Shown here one piece after another: positions 47,534 through 59,700 of a stretch of DNA of 64,000 bases (position 1 is the first letter of the stretch; the number at the start of each line of letters is the position of its first letter). Where the stretch lies: the NCBI GenBank assembly GCA_023052935.1, contig CM041294.1:96851616-96915615 (forward strand), given 5' to 3'. Both the position numbers and the translations under genes were made by a program. The notes beneath the pieces were generated by a model, which searched no databases, was not told the origin of the DNA, and saw only the letters and a program-made list of their open reading frames with translations. Origin of the DNA: Piezodorus guildinii (taxonomy: Eukaryota > Arthropoda > Insecta > Hemiptera > Pentatomidae).

Positions 47534-47706
47534 ATGGGAAGTGAGCATTACTGCCTGAGGTGGAACAATCATCAGAGCAATCTCCTAGGTGTATTCAGCC
47601 AGCTGCTGGAGGCAGAGAGTTTGGTCGACGTAACCCTTGCTTCTTCCGAGGGCCACTCCCTCAGGGCTCACAAAGTAGTTTTGTCAGCTTGCTCATCTTA
47701 CTTTAG
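47534..47706 (+). CDS. BTB-ZF coding exon 1 (N-terminal half of BTB domain)
   Basis: The acceptor TTACAG ends at 47518, so the exon starts at 47519 with 15 nt of 5' UTR before the ATG. The start is placed at 47534 because [12 protein letters not shown] is the typical N terminus of these BTB domains. The exon ends in phase 2 at TTTAG|GTCACT. The donor is weak, but it is the only one that makes AGG (Arg) with exon 2 and restores RSLF. Read-through meets a stop within a few codons. At least one upstream non-coding exon must exist and was not located. Confidence 0.9.
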
Positions 47707-50700
47707 GTCACTTCTTATAGTATAATATATAGTATATCAACTTGCTCATCTTATAATATAATATATAATGAATTTAATTAGTTGACCATTGTGAGTTTTC
47801 AATTTCATCTTTCAAAAATGAAGTAATTAAACACTATGATTCATTTTAGTGTTGTCTTTCATTTAGAATCTATTCTTTGGAGTTGTCTACTGTTTAACTA
47901 TTAGATTTATTGTGCATTGGCTACACTCGACTAATTTATATACCTTTAAGTAAGGCCTAATAATACCACAAAGACATTCTTGCTTAAAAAATTGATTAAT
48001 AATTTTTTGTAGCTTTCGGATGCTTAGCACCATATTCATTTTATAAATCTATAATTATAAAAGTAAGTCATCATTCACTCACTTATTTGGCCGTCAGAGT
48101 ATCTAAAAAATAAAAATGTACCTTATAATGAGACTGGTTTGATAAAATGTTTTCTCTAAGTCAGTGGTTCCCAACAAAAATGTTTTGGTTCGGGAACCCC
48201 TTTAACCAATCATTTCAATGTCAAGGGTCCCCTAAATTCTGAAAATCTCAATCTTAAATATTAGATACAATCACTCAAAAAAGTTTTCATACACCCAAAT
48301 ATAATTTGATAAATGAAAAAAAAGGAATTAGAGATATTTGCAACTTTCGACCTCCCATCTCGCCCAAAAATATTAAATTTGGATTCATCAGAGAATATGA
48401 TCTTTTCCCAGAAATAGTTAGGCTTATTTACAAACTCGGTGGCATTGCAATTGCAGTCTCTTATTTGGGTTTGTCTTACGGATGAAGGGCTTGCTTCTTG
48501 CGTCTCGACCACTGTATCCTTCCCTTCTTAGAATATTTCTGACTATTCTTGGGTGGACTCGAATCCCATAATCACTATTTATTCTGATGGCCATTGAGAT
48601 TGTTATATTGTGAGGATCTGCATGGACTTCAGCAAGGATAGATCGCCTGTGGTGATTCTCCAGTTTCCTAGTTCTTCCAGTACATGGTAGTATCCTCCAA
48701 AGATGTTAACCCTTTATGTCATTTTAGTACATACTGCACAGTAGCATGTGACTTATTCAATAGATGTACAATTTTTCTTTGAAATAAGCTCTGTTTTTGG
48801 TAATGAACCATAAGCTCTCCCAAATAACGAGGAATGTGCATTTTGAAAGTTAATCAGTTTCCCAGGCACAAGTAAAGCTAATACTGAACTAAGAGTTAAG
48901 TATAGAGATCAAATTTATAAAGATAACTCTGGAAAGAGGGTCATAGTACAACAAGTAGGATTAATATCGAAAGTGTATGGAAACATTTTTGACCTATCAT
49001 TAGCAAATCACATTCTGCCTCGTTTGTTATTAATATTAAAATTAAAATTATTAAATAAATTTTTTTTATCTAATATTAGTTTTAATCAATTGTACATTAG
49101 GAAATGGTCAAGTTGAAAATAAGTAGCCCTGCAAATTAATAGCATGTTGTATAGAAACTTTTTTGAGTGAGTGTATATCTGTAGATTTTTAGTGGGCTAC
49201 ACCGTACACGTACAGTTCATGCGAAATAACCCTTACTGAAACTAAATATGATATAAATGATCAAATATGGCAATCAAAATGAAAAACAAAAAAATAACCA
49301 GGCTCTAAGAGTTTACTTCAGTCTGCAAAACATTGTATTACTAAAATTTAAACCTAAAACAAGATAGATATTTCTTCAAATACTCCTAAAAAATCTAATA
49401 TTGTTCATTTGTTTATGTGTCACACCTGTCCTTAAATATTATTATTTTTGATAAGTAGAAAACTATTATTATTGGTTTGGCGCTACAACACGTTGACGCG
49501 TCCAGGCCTCCTCAACAAGCAACCTCCAGAAGTCTCTGTCTTGTGCTGCAGCCATCCAGTTGTGGACTCCTAAGCTCCTCGCATCCTCGGCCACACAGTC
49601 ACTCCATCGAAGACGGGGGCGGCCAACTCTCCTCCGGCCACGTACTATATCTGTCAATAATCTTTTAGGAGTGTTCCTCCATCCTGGCCACATGTCCAGC
49701 CCATCTTAGGCGATGTCGCTTGATGACGCAAACAATGTCAGGCTCTCCAAAAAGGTTGTAAACCTCTTCATTTTTTCTTCTCCTCCACTCTCCACCAACC
49801 AACACCGGTCCAAAAATCTTTCTGAGTATCCTTCGCTCAAATGCGGCCAACCTCTGGTGCATTTCTTTTGCCATGGTCCATGTCTCCGCTCCATACGTAA
49901 GGACTGGGCGAATCAATGTTTTGTACAAAGTGACTTTTATTTTCCTGGTCACTGACCTGCTTGAAAGATGCTGCCTCAAACCAAAGTAACATCTGTTTGC
50001 GGCCAACATCCTTCCTTTGATCTCCGTTTCAATGGCATTGTCGCATGTGACTTTTGAGCCAAGATATGTAAACTCAGAGACCCATTCGAAGAGACAATTT
50101 CCAAATTTCACCTTTTCCCCAGGATGTCTTGGGCGTTGTTCAGCAATCATATACTTGGTCTTATCATGGTTTACCGCTAGACCAAATTTTTTTGCTGCTT
50201 CTGCGAGAGTTAGGAATGCCTCTTTGACTGACTTCTTTGTGCGTCCAATTATATCGATGTCGTCGGCGTATGCTAGGAGCTGTACAGTTCTATTTATAAT
50301 ATTCCCTGTAGTCTGAATTTCTGAATCTCTTATCGCCTTCTCTAGAGCCAGGTTAAAGAGTAGACATGCTAGGGCATCACCCTGGCGCACTCCTTTTCTG
50401 GACAAAAAACTTTCTGAGCGATCGCCTTGCACTTGTACAACACATTCGAGGTCTGTCATGGTCATCTTGATCAGTCTTATTTGGCCTTCAGGTACGTTCA
50501 GCTGTCTCAAGGCTTCGTAGAGACCCTTTCGATCCACACTATCATATGCCGCTTTGAAGTCCATGAATAAATGATGGGTGGTTATACAAAACTCATGTCC
50601 CTTTTCCAATATAGTCCTGAGGCAAAATATTTGGTCTGTTGTGGATTTTACTTTTCTAACCCCCCATTGGTAAGAGCCTAATTCTCTTTCTGCGTGTGGA

Positions 50701-53700
50701 AGAAGCCGTTAAAACAGAATGCCTGAAAGGACTTTGTAAGCGCACGGTAGAAGGGCTATGCCCCGATAGTTTCCACAATCAAATGGGTCCCCCTTTTTAA
50801 ATATGGGGCATATTAAAGATTTCCTCCATTCCGATGGCATATCTTTCTTTTCCCAGATGTCCATAATCAGATTGTGCAGGGCTATTTTCAGATGTTCGCC
50901 ACCGTACTTGAGCAACTCAGCTGGTAGATTGTCTGCCCCTGGGACCTTGTGGTGTTTCAACCCTACCAAAGCATCAGCTACCTCTTCATCATCTGGTGGT
51001 TCAACGTCCCTATCCTGTAGAGTTGAGGTCAGTTGTTTTCATTCTCCTCTTGATGTACTGCATAAATATTCGCAAAGTGTTCCTTCCATATATTCATTCA
51101 CGCTGCCCTCTCAAATATTATATTGCCTTCGCGATTCCTGCAGGCTGAGTGGGTGGGCTTAAAGGGCTTCCTGCTTTGATTGACTGAGGCGTAGAATCTT
51201 CTGGTATCACCAATAGATATGAGCCTTTCAGCTGCCTCTAGTTTCTTTCTCTCTCAGGATCTTTTCTTTCTTTTATGAAGTCATTTCTCCATTCTTCTCC
51301 TTTTCCTATACTCTTCAACCGTGTGTCTTGCAGTCAGTGCTTCATATGCATTATTTTTGTCCTTTGTTGCAAGCGAACATTCCTCGTCGAACCATGCAGA
51401 TTTCGATTTCCTTTCTTCTTCTCCTAATATCTTCTCCACCACCTCGGATACTGCTGATCGTTTCTTATTCCATTGTCCATTTAAATCGTTCTCATCATAG
51501 ACAGATGTGGAGAGCACTTGATCCATTGCTTTCATGAATTTCATCCTTTCTGTTGGATCAAACAGCTTATCCCGATTATATCTTTTTCTCTTTAATATTT
51601 GAGATCTTGATCTTGAGGTGTTGATTCTGCCTATAATATGAGCAATGCTGAAGTAGTGGTCGGAGTCTACATTTGCGCCACGATACACTCAAACATCTGT
51701 GAGGGAGCTAATATGCCTTTTATCTATTATGATGTGATCAATTTGGTTCACAGTAGCTCCAGTCCAAGTTCCTTTATGAATGCGTTTGTGAGGGAAGATC
51801 GTAGTTCCTATAAAAAGATCTCTGGAGACAGCAAAGTTGATGAGCCTCAGTCCATTGTCATTAGTACTTTCGTGAAGGCTGTGTCTACCAACAGTCGGGA
51901 TGTATATTTCTTCTCGGCCTACTTTAGCGTTGAGATCCCCTGCAATAATCTTCATATCATGACCGGGGCACGAGTCGAAAGCTCGTTCTAGTGCCTCGTA
52001 GAACTCATCTTTCACCTCTTCGTCTGATGTTTCAGTCAGTGCATGGACACTCAAAATGCTCAGGTTGTAAAACCTCCCTTTAACGCGCAATACGCACATT
52101 CGTGGACTGATAGGTTCGAAGCCCAATACCAGAGAATTGCTCACAACAAATCCAGTTCCAAACGTGTGCTCTCTCTCATTACAACTGTAGTATATGATGT
52201 GCCGCTTCTTCTTGAGGATTCCTTTGCCAGTCCATCTTAGCTCCTGGATGGCAGTAATGCCCATTTTGTACTTGTCAAATTTGATAAGTAGAAAATGACC
52301 AATTTTAAGGTTGTTATTGTGCAGTAGCAGCCACTTGTCAGTGATCATTAGCTGTTAATTATGTCATGTGTAATATTGTTATATCAGTTGTTATATCTGT
52401 AAAAATGTTAAATTTGTCTCTATAGAACATTTCTAATTCTTATTAAGAGTCAAGGCTTTACAAATATTTTCTGATAAAGTAATTTAAAATTATTCCCCAG
52501 ACATCTCATGGACCCCCTAGACATCATAAATTATAAATAAATTTACTTCACCACCATTTTATTATAATGCACTATGTTTTGGCTATTATACCATCTTCTG
52601 GAGCAAAAACAATTTTTAGTATCTTAAGGTGAGTGGGTACTTACACCCTGGGCCTCATGTCTGAATTAAATTCATATTTAAATGTAAATTAGGAGAACAA
52701 TCCTTTGACCGAGTCTGGCACCCAGAATTGCTCTATAAACTCCATAAATTCCTTCCTCCTACATACTTCCACATTATCCAGTCCTATCTCACTGACAGAT
52801 CCTTCAAAATAAATCAGAATAATTCCAATTTGTCTCTTTTTTCACAGGCTGCTGGTGTTCCTGATATCCCAACCCATCCTCACACCTTCCTTTTTACCTA
52901 TGCTGATGACACTTGTATGTTATCAATAAATAATGACCCAAATTCTGCTTCCCAAACTTTTCAATCCCACATCAGAGACCTTGAGCAATGGTGTTAAAAA
53001 TTTGGTCATGAAATGCCCTTTACCATTTGTCGTAAACCTATAACTTCCTGCCCTACAGCTATCTAGTAACTCTCCTCTAGTCCCAATTGGACAGATCAGA
53101 CACCTTGGGCTCCATCTTGACATACAACTTACTTGGAATCTTCATGTAAGACTGAAACAACAAGAAACTGCTAGACGTTTTTGGCTACTTCAACACTTAC
53201 AAGACAAACGTTCTAATCTTCCACTAAAATACAAACCTAAATTTACATGACTATCTGGCCTACGGAGTTAAGCTTGGGGGCTCTACTAAACCATTGAATT
53301 CTTCTTGAACCCAATCCTTGTTATCCAAAATCCTCAATGCTCCCTACTTTGTTTTGAACAAACTCATCCATCATGACCTTAATATTCCATATGTTACTGA
53401 TTTGGCCTTAACCAGATACCTCTTCTTCATGACAAACTACATTCCCACTCTAACCCATTAGTTTCAATCCTTTCTTCCTCTACAATACCTGATAATCCTC
53501 TGAGGCGTCTGAAAAGAAAATGGCTTCGAGACCTTCTAGTTTAGAATATTTTTAAGAGTGGTGCCGATGGGTAGCATCTCTACATATCTTGTTCATGTCT
53601 AATTTCTTTTAGCCTATTTACTAGTTGTGTTGTACAATACAGTTGTAAATATCAAGAAATAAGTTTTTTAAAAATTGAAATTAAATTCAGAGATAAGGCT

Positions 53701-56700
53701 AGTGGGTGCAAGTACCCACTCACCTTAAGATATAAACAAATGTTCTTGCACCAGAGGATGGCATTATAGCCAAAACATAATTCATTGTAATAAATTAGTG
53801 TTGAAGTATAATTATCAGCCTCCATTTCTATGAATCTATTTATCAGAGGAATATGGCACCAAAGTGGCCAAAAGCTTCAAAAAGTTATTAACAAACTTTT
53901 TTAATGATTAAGATTTTTTTTTTTTTTTTTTTTAACATCATTTATTGAAATTTACAACTGTACTTCAAGGTACAACAAGTAAATGTGACAAACGTTAAAT
54001 GGCGTGATACAAACTTGAAGAAGAACTACCCAATGGCAGCACTCCTGTGATTAAGATTTAAAATAGAGATGTTAGTTCCAGGTGCAGTCAAATAAACTCT
54101 CAATCAAGTGGAAACTTAATTTATTTGTGCCTACGTTTCAGGACTTCTTCAGGGATATAAAACATAATATAAACAGTTCTAAAACACAATATATAAAGAT
54201 GATAAATAAAAGAAATTATAATGATAATTATAAACACAATAAAGAATATGGCACCAATCACACAATATAAATACAATAAAAAGGAGCAAAAAGATATATA
54301 AATAATATAATTTCTTTTACTTATCATCTTTATATATTGTATTCTACAACTGGTTATTACCAACTAGCGAAAGCTACTTGAGGAAACCAGGACCCAGTGA
54401 TGGGTTGTAGAGCTGATTGATGATGATGACAACTGGTTTTTATATTTTGTTTTATAGCCCTGAAGAAGGCCTGAAATGGGGTGGCTAGCATAACAGCCTC
54501 CTATGCCAAAGGTCCCAGGTTCAAACCCACAGGTGGCCCTTGGATTTTTTAATGGGAGTAAAAAATCCTTAGTTATGCCACCCTTCAGAAGGGACATTAA
54601 AAGGTAGTCCTGAGCCTGTGTAATGTCAGGTACTTTTAAAGATTCCTATCCTAATTAAACCTAGATAGACAAAATTTATCACTCCCACGGTAGCATCGTC
54701 CGATTAGCCACAGCAGCAATAAGGGACGTTAAATAAATAAACAAACAAACAAGGCCTGAAATTTAAGCCGAAACGTAGGCACAAATGAATTAAGTTTCCA
54801 CTTAACTGAGTGTTCATTTGACTGCACCGGGAATTAACTTTTCTCCTATATTACACACAGTCATCCATTCCCACTTCACATTAAGTTTTAATCATTTGTG
54901 GTATCATTAAACCTTACTTTGAAGTATTGAATTTATTATAATTGTTACAAATAGAAATAATTAAGTGTAGATAAGTTAACGTTTGAATCGTTTGCAGGTC
55001 CCTCTTCCTAGACCACCCAAACCGTCACCCGATAGTGATCCTCAAAGACGTGGGGTTTGCAGAGCTGAGGACGCTCGTGGATTTCATGTACCGCGGCGAA
55101 GTCTCCGTCGAGACGTGTAGACTCTCTGCGTTGCTCAAGACAGCCGAGAGCCTTCAGGTAAGGTAGGGGGTCTTTTCTCCGACAAATATTTATCTTTGGT
55201 AAAGCATTTTCGCTTCCTTGGTTTGTAGTTTGCTCAGCCTCTTTGGTTTTTTGTTTTTATAATATTTTTCTATCAATAAGTAATTTTGTTTTGTGTACTT
55301 TTGAAAAGTTTTCGTATTTTTAATTCATTGCTAGCCTCAATTTTTAGGTAAATGTGAATGCATTTTGTACGCAAAAAGTATATGTGGTACATCTTGATCC
55401 CATATATATTGTTATATACTTTTTTTTAATATTATAATATTCTTATTTTTTAAAATATTATAATATTCTATTTTAAATTATTCCTCAAAGAAACAATTAA
55501 TTAAACATTATTTACTTCATTAAAATTCATTTACTCTCAGGGATGGGTTCTTGACAATCAGGCACAATTTTTTATTTAACTTTTAATTGTAATATAGCTT
55601 ACAAAAATAATACATGTTCAGGCTAACAATGATTCTTCTTCATGTTCAGACAGCAGCAGATCCTCCCCCTTTTCAGCTCCAAACCCCAACACTGATTAAC
55701 TTTTTTTCTACCTGCCATTTTCTTTTTTTTTTTTCTATACCTGCTAGGACTTCCCCCTAGTATCCAAAATGGATGCTATGTTTGGAAACAAACATCCAAA
55801 TAAGAGCTGTTATTTCAATTTTCATTTTACTTTTTATCTTATTGTTAGCCTGCCTAACTTAATATTTAAATAATAAATGAATGAATACTTTAATTAAAAA
55901 ATGGGTATATTACAATATATACCTCAAGAAAAAAATTGATTAAAACAATATTTACTAAATTAAAAGTTTATTGACTCTCAGGGTATGGATCTTGGACAAT
56001 AGGCACAATTATTATATTTAATTTTTAATTATAATTATAACATGTATCATCATTTGCTTGATCATTTGCCTTATATCTGATTGTGAGGTCTACTATAAGT
56101 GCTTCTTTTCCTGTGATACTAAATGCTAAGATGTCCAGAAATCTAGTTGAATCATCGGTATCAAGGCAAAACAAGGTATTTGAGGATGTATGGTCGACTA
56201 TTGAAATTATTATAGGTACTAATAATTGGGAGTCAGTCATGTGAAAAATATTTTTCACACAACTGACTCCTGATTATTTCTACTTATGAAAATATATATT
56301 TGCTTTTGCAAATAATTTTAATCTGTTATTTATTTCCTGTTTCTAAACTTATACTTTCCATGTGTGTCCTCCCATGTGATATGTAGTCTTAAGATATCAA
56401 GAAGCATGTGGTAATATTTTTGTTTTATTGTTGCGAGTATAATAGTAAATGCATGTAAATCATTTTGGCCTAGGCTTGTTTGAATTTTGAAAACCTTATA
56501 GTTATTGTATCAGTTTTTATTTGATTTCTTTACAAAAGCTGTGATGGTTGAATGAGGTAATATTTGAACCGTAGTTATGTATATATTATTATTATTCTCT
56601 TGGATAAATTTGCCATTAGTTGATTCATTTTAGATAGATATAATTCAATAATAAACTCATGAAACATCTTGGATTCAGTTTCTTTAAGTACAAAGACTTC

Positions 56701-59700
56701 TGTTTCTGGGACAGCACTCGTGCAAGGAGTTGATTGGGCAGGAATCATCTTCAATAAAGAGTATCCACTTTAAAGAGGCTCAGTGGGTCCTCTGATCAGC
56801 ATAGATGGCTCACGGAAGAAATAATGATTTGCCAAAATGTTACTTTTACGATCCTATCTATAACTATTGACTAGTACTATTGTGCCAGGAAAGGCTCAGT
56901 AATATTTCCTTGTAACAATATTTATGGCAGGACTAGGTCTTGCAGTCCTGTTTGTTGTTGATGACTCCAATGATTCGGTAGGCCTTTCTAGTTTGAAATA
57001 GCCAACTGATATAGATGGCAAGGGTGTGGTCAGGATTTTAGTTGAGGCAAACCAATTAGGTGAAAAATTGTTTGGGGAAGGCTGATTCAGATGGCTCTCC
57101 ATATTAAAAAGGATTTTATGAGAGAAGTTGGTTCAGGGTGCAGTCAATATAACACAAAATTAAGCGTACTTGTGTATACTAACTTAATGATAGCGTAAAC
57201 TTAATTTAGTTTACCCTTAATTGTGTGTTATATTGGCTGCACTCTGAACCAACTTCTCTCATATATACACACAGTCAACCTTTGTCACTTCAAAAAGGAT
57301 TTTAGTTGAGGCAGATCCATTAGGTTAAAAATCATTTAACTATATTACCTCAATCAGCTAAGAAATGCCTTTATTCCTTGCCTTCGGTAACCTAAGACAG
57401 GAGTTGTCCTTCTAGATGTCACTTAGCCTATTTGATAAGCATTACTGTAGAGTTCTTTTGTTGCAGGTAAAAGGCCTTGCCGAGATGACCGCGCTGAAGC
57501 CTAACAGCGGAGGGGAGGGAGAGAGGACCCCCCCACCGCCTCCAGCAGGCCCCAGCCCTCCGCCCAGCGCTCCCCAAGAAGAAGACACCGAGTCAGTCCA
57601 GAGTGGGCCGTCGGATATGACCGTGGCCCACCCCCCGTCGCCACCGTCACAGCCGGAGCCTCAGCCCGGGCCATCGGGTCTTCCTCCGGTCCAGGACGCC
57701 CCTCTGGTGGGTTCTCACTCTTATCAGCTGGTAGCTATGGCTACGGATAGTAGCCACGTCTTCTTGCCATTCAGTTCAGTACAGCTGAATTTTTTATATT
57801 TCTTTTCTCTTTGAATGTTGATATGGATGTACCATGCCTGACTGCTGGAAGCCATTTCATTTACTACTGTGCATTAGCTTTGTACACATAAAATGTTAAA
57901 TTTGTTTAACAACTTTATTAGTACAGTAACATGGACATTAAAAAAAAAAAAAAAAGGAAGCTTAAACTTGTCACAAATTGTTCTTCCTCAAATAACTGTT
58001 AAAAAGCTCATAAATTAACTCTGTCGCAAACATTATAATAAACAAAATTGAAGAAATTCTATTGGGCTGTAAAATAAGTTCCTAGCGTATTTTACTAGTG
58101 ATTTCAATAAAAATACCACTTTCATAGAACTCAGAGACTTCCCTTTCTTTCCATCATCCCTCGTGATGTGGCATTTCCACAGACCAGGTCTTCCTCTCCG
58201 CCCGGTGGGCCTCGCTTCAAAAAAACTGCCAGGACTCGCTGAACCATCCCAACTCCCTCTTTTACTTCACATGGGCTTTCCCTGGTCTCTTTGCTTCTTT
58301 GTTTATTTAACATCACTTTATGCTACTGTGGCTAATCGGACAGTGCTACAGTGGGAGCACTTAATTTTTCCTATCCAGATTTAATTAGGATAGGGATTTT
58401 AAACGAGTACCTGACATCCCACGGGCTAGGGACCACCTTTTTACGTCCCTTTCAAAGGAGAGCATAACAAAGGATTTTTTTACTCCCATTGAAAAATCCT
58501 AGGACCACCTGGGGGTTTAAACCTGTGACCTTTGGCATGCTAGCAACTGCCGTCTGTGGCTTTTCTCCGAAAACTACTGAACCATTTTTTTTTTTTTTTT
58601 AGTAAAAAAATAATATTACATTGAATGATGATCCTAACACCTAGACATTGACATCGTCCGATTAGTTTTAAAATAGCAGCAGATTAAAAGTTGTTTAATT
58701 CAATAACTCAGTTATTTTTGAAGATAAAGAAAATTTTTAGTAGAGTTTTCTAACCAAGAAACCGCAAATAATTATAAAATATAAAAACAAAAAAAAATTT
58801 AAATGTCACCTATATATACGCCCTTAACACAGTTATTTTTTAAAAAATGTGCATAGAGTTTCAGAATCAGTAAAGCCTTATAAAGAAGAGAAAAAAATAC
58901 TCACAAATTAGAAGAGATTTAATTCTTCTAAAACTTTGTTATTATTGAAGATAGGGAACAATCGAAAATATTTTCAAGATGAAGTCACCACCACAGTTCG
59001 AATAAATAAATACCAAAAATTCGAAACTAGCAGTGGTGATAGACCATTTGTCTTTGAATTATATATTGCTTTTCATATTGTTAATTGCCTTTAACTATCT
59101 GTATAAACAGTTATACCCTAATATAGTTATTTAGAAATAATAAACCATTGTGTGATAATTTTCAGCGTTTTTTCTATAGAATCATTGTTATTATATTTTC
59201 AAAGTTAACTTTTTTACTTACAATGTTTGCGATAAAAATAATAGTTTTTGAAACATTCCCTCCCTTCCATTTACTAAAACCGATGCAGGAAACTTCAGAT
59301 ATTTAATCAATTATTATATAGGAAGTATAATGAACAATTTGTAGCAAGTTTCAGCATTCTTATTTTAATGTTCATGTTACTCTATTAATAAATTTATTTA
59401 AAAATGTACATGTTTGCTTTTACAAAGCAATGTAGTCAAGGCAACGGCTGCTAGCTGCCAGGCCTGGTAGTATCCTTAGCAACATTCAGTAAGTAAAGAA
59501 ATATTTTTAAAAACAGCTGTACTGAAATTACTTTTTTGTTATGTTACACCCATACTATAACAGGTTATGTTCATCGTCAGCTAAGTGTGTAAAGCTATCA
59601 ATAGGCTGACAAAAACATACACATGCCCTATCAGGCATGTAAATAAATACCATTATTACAAAACAATTGTTCAAGAATAATCGATAATTGAAACAATGAT

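Noticed and set aside
49477..52240. Plus-strand frames of 60-120 codons across this stretch
   Set aside because: They are antisense shadows of the RTE-like polyprotein.
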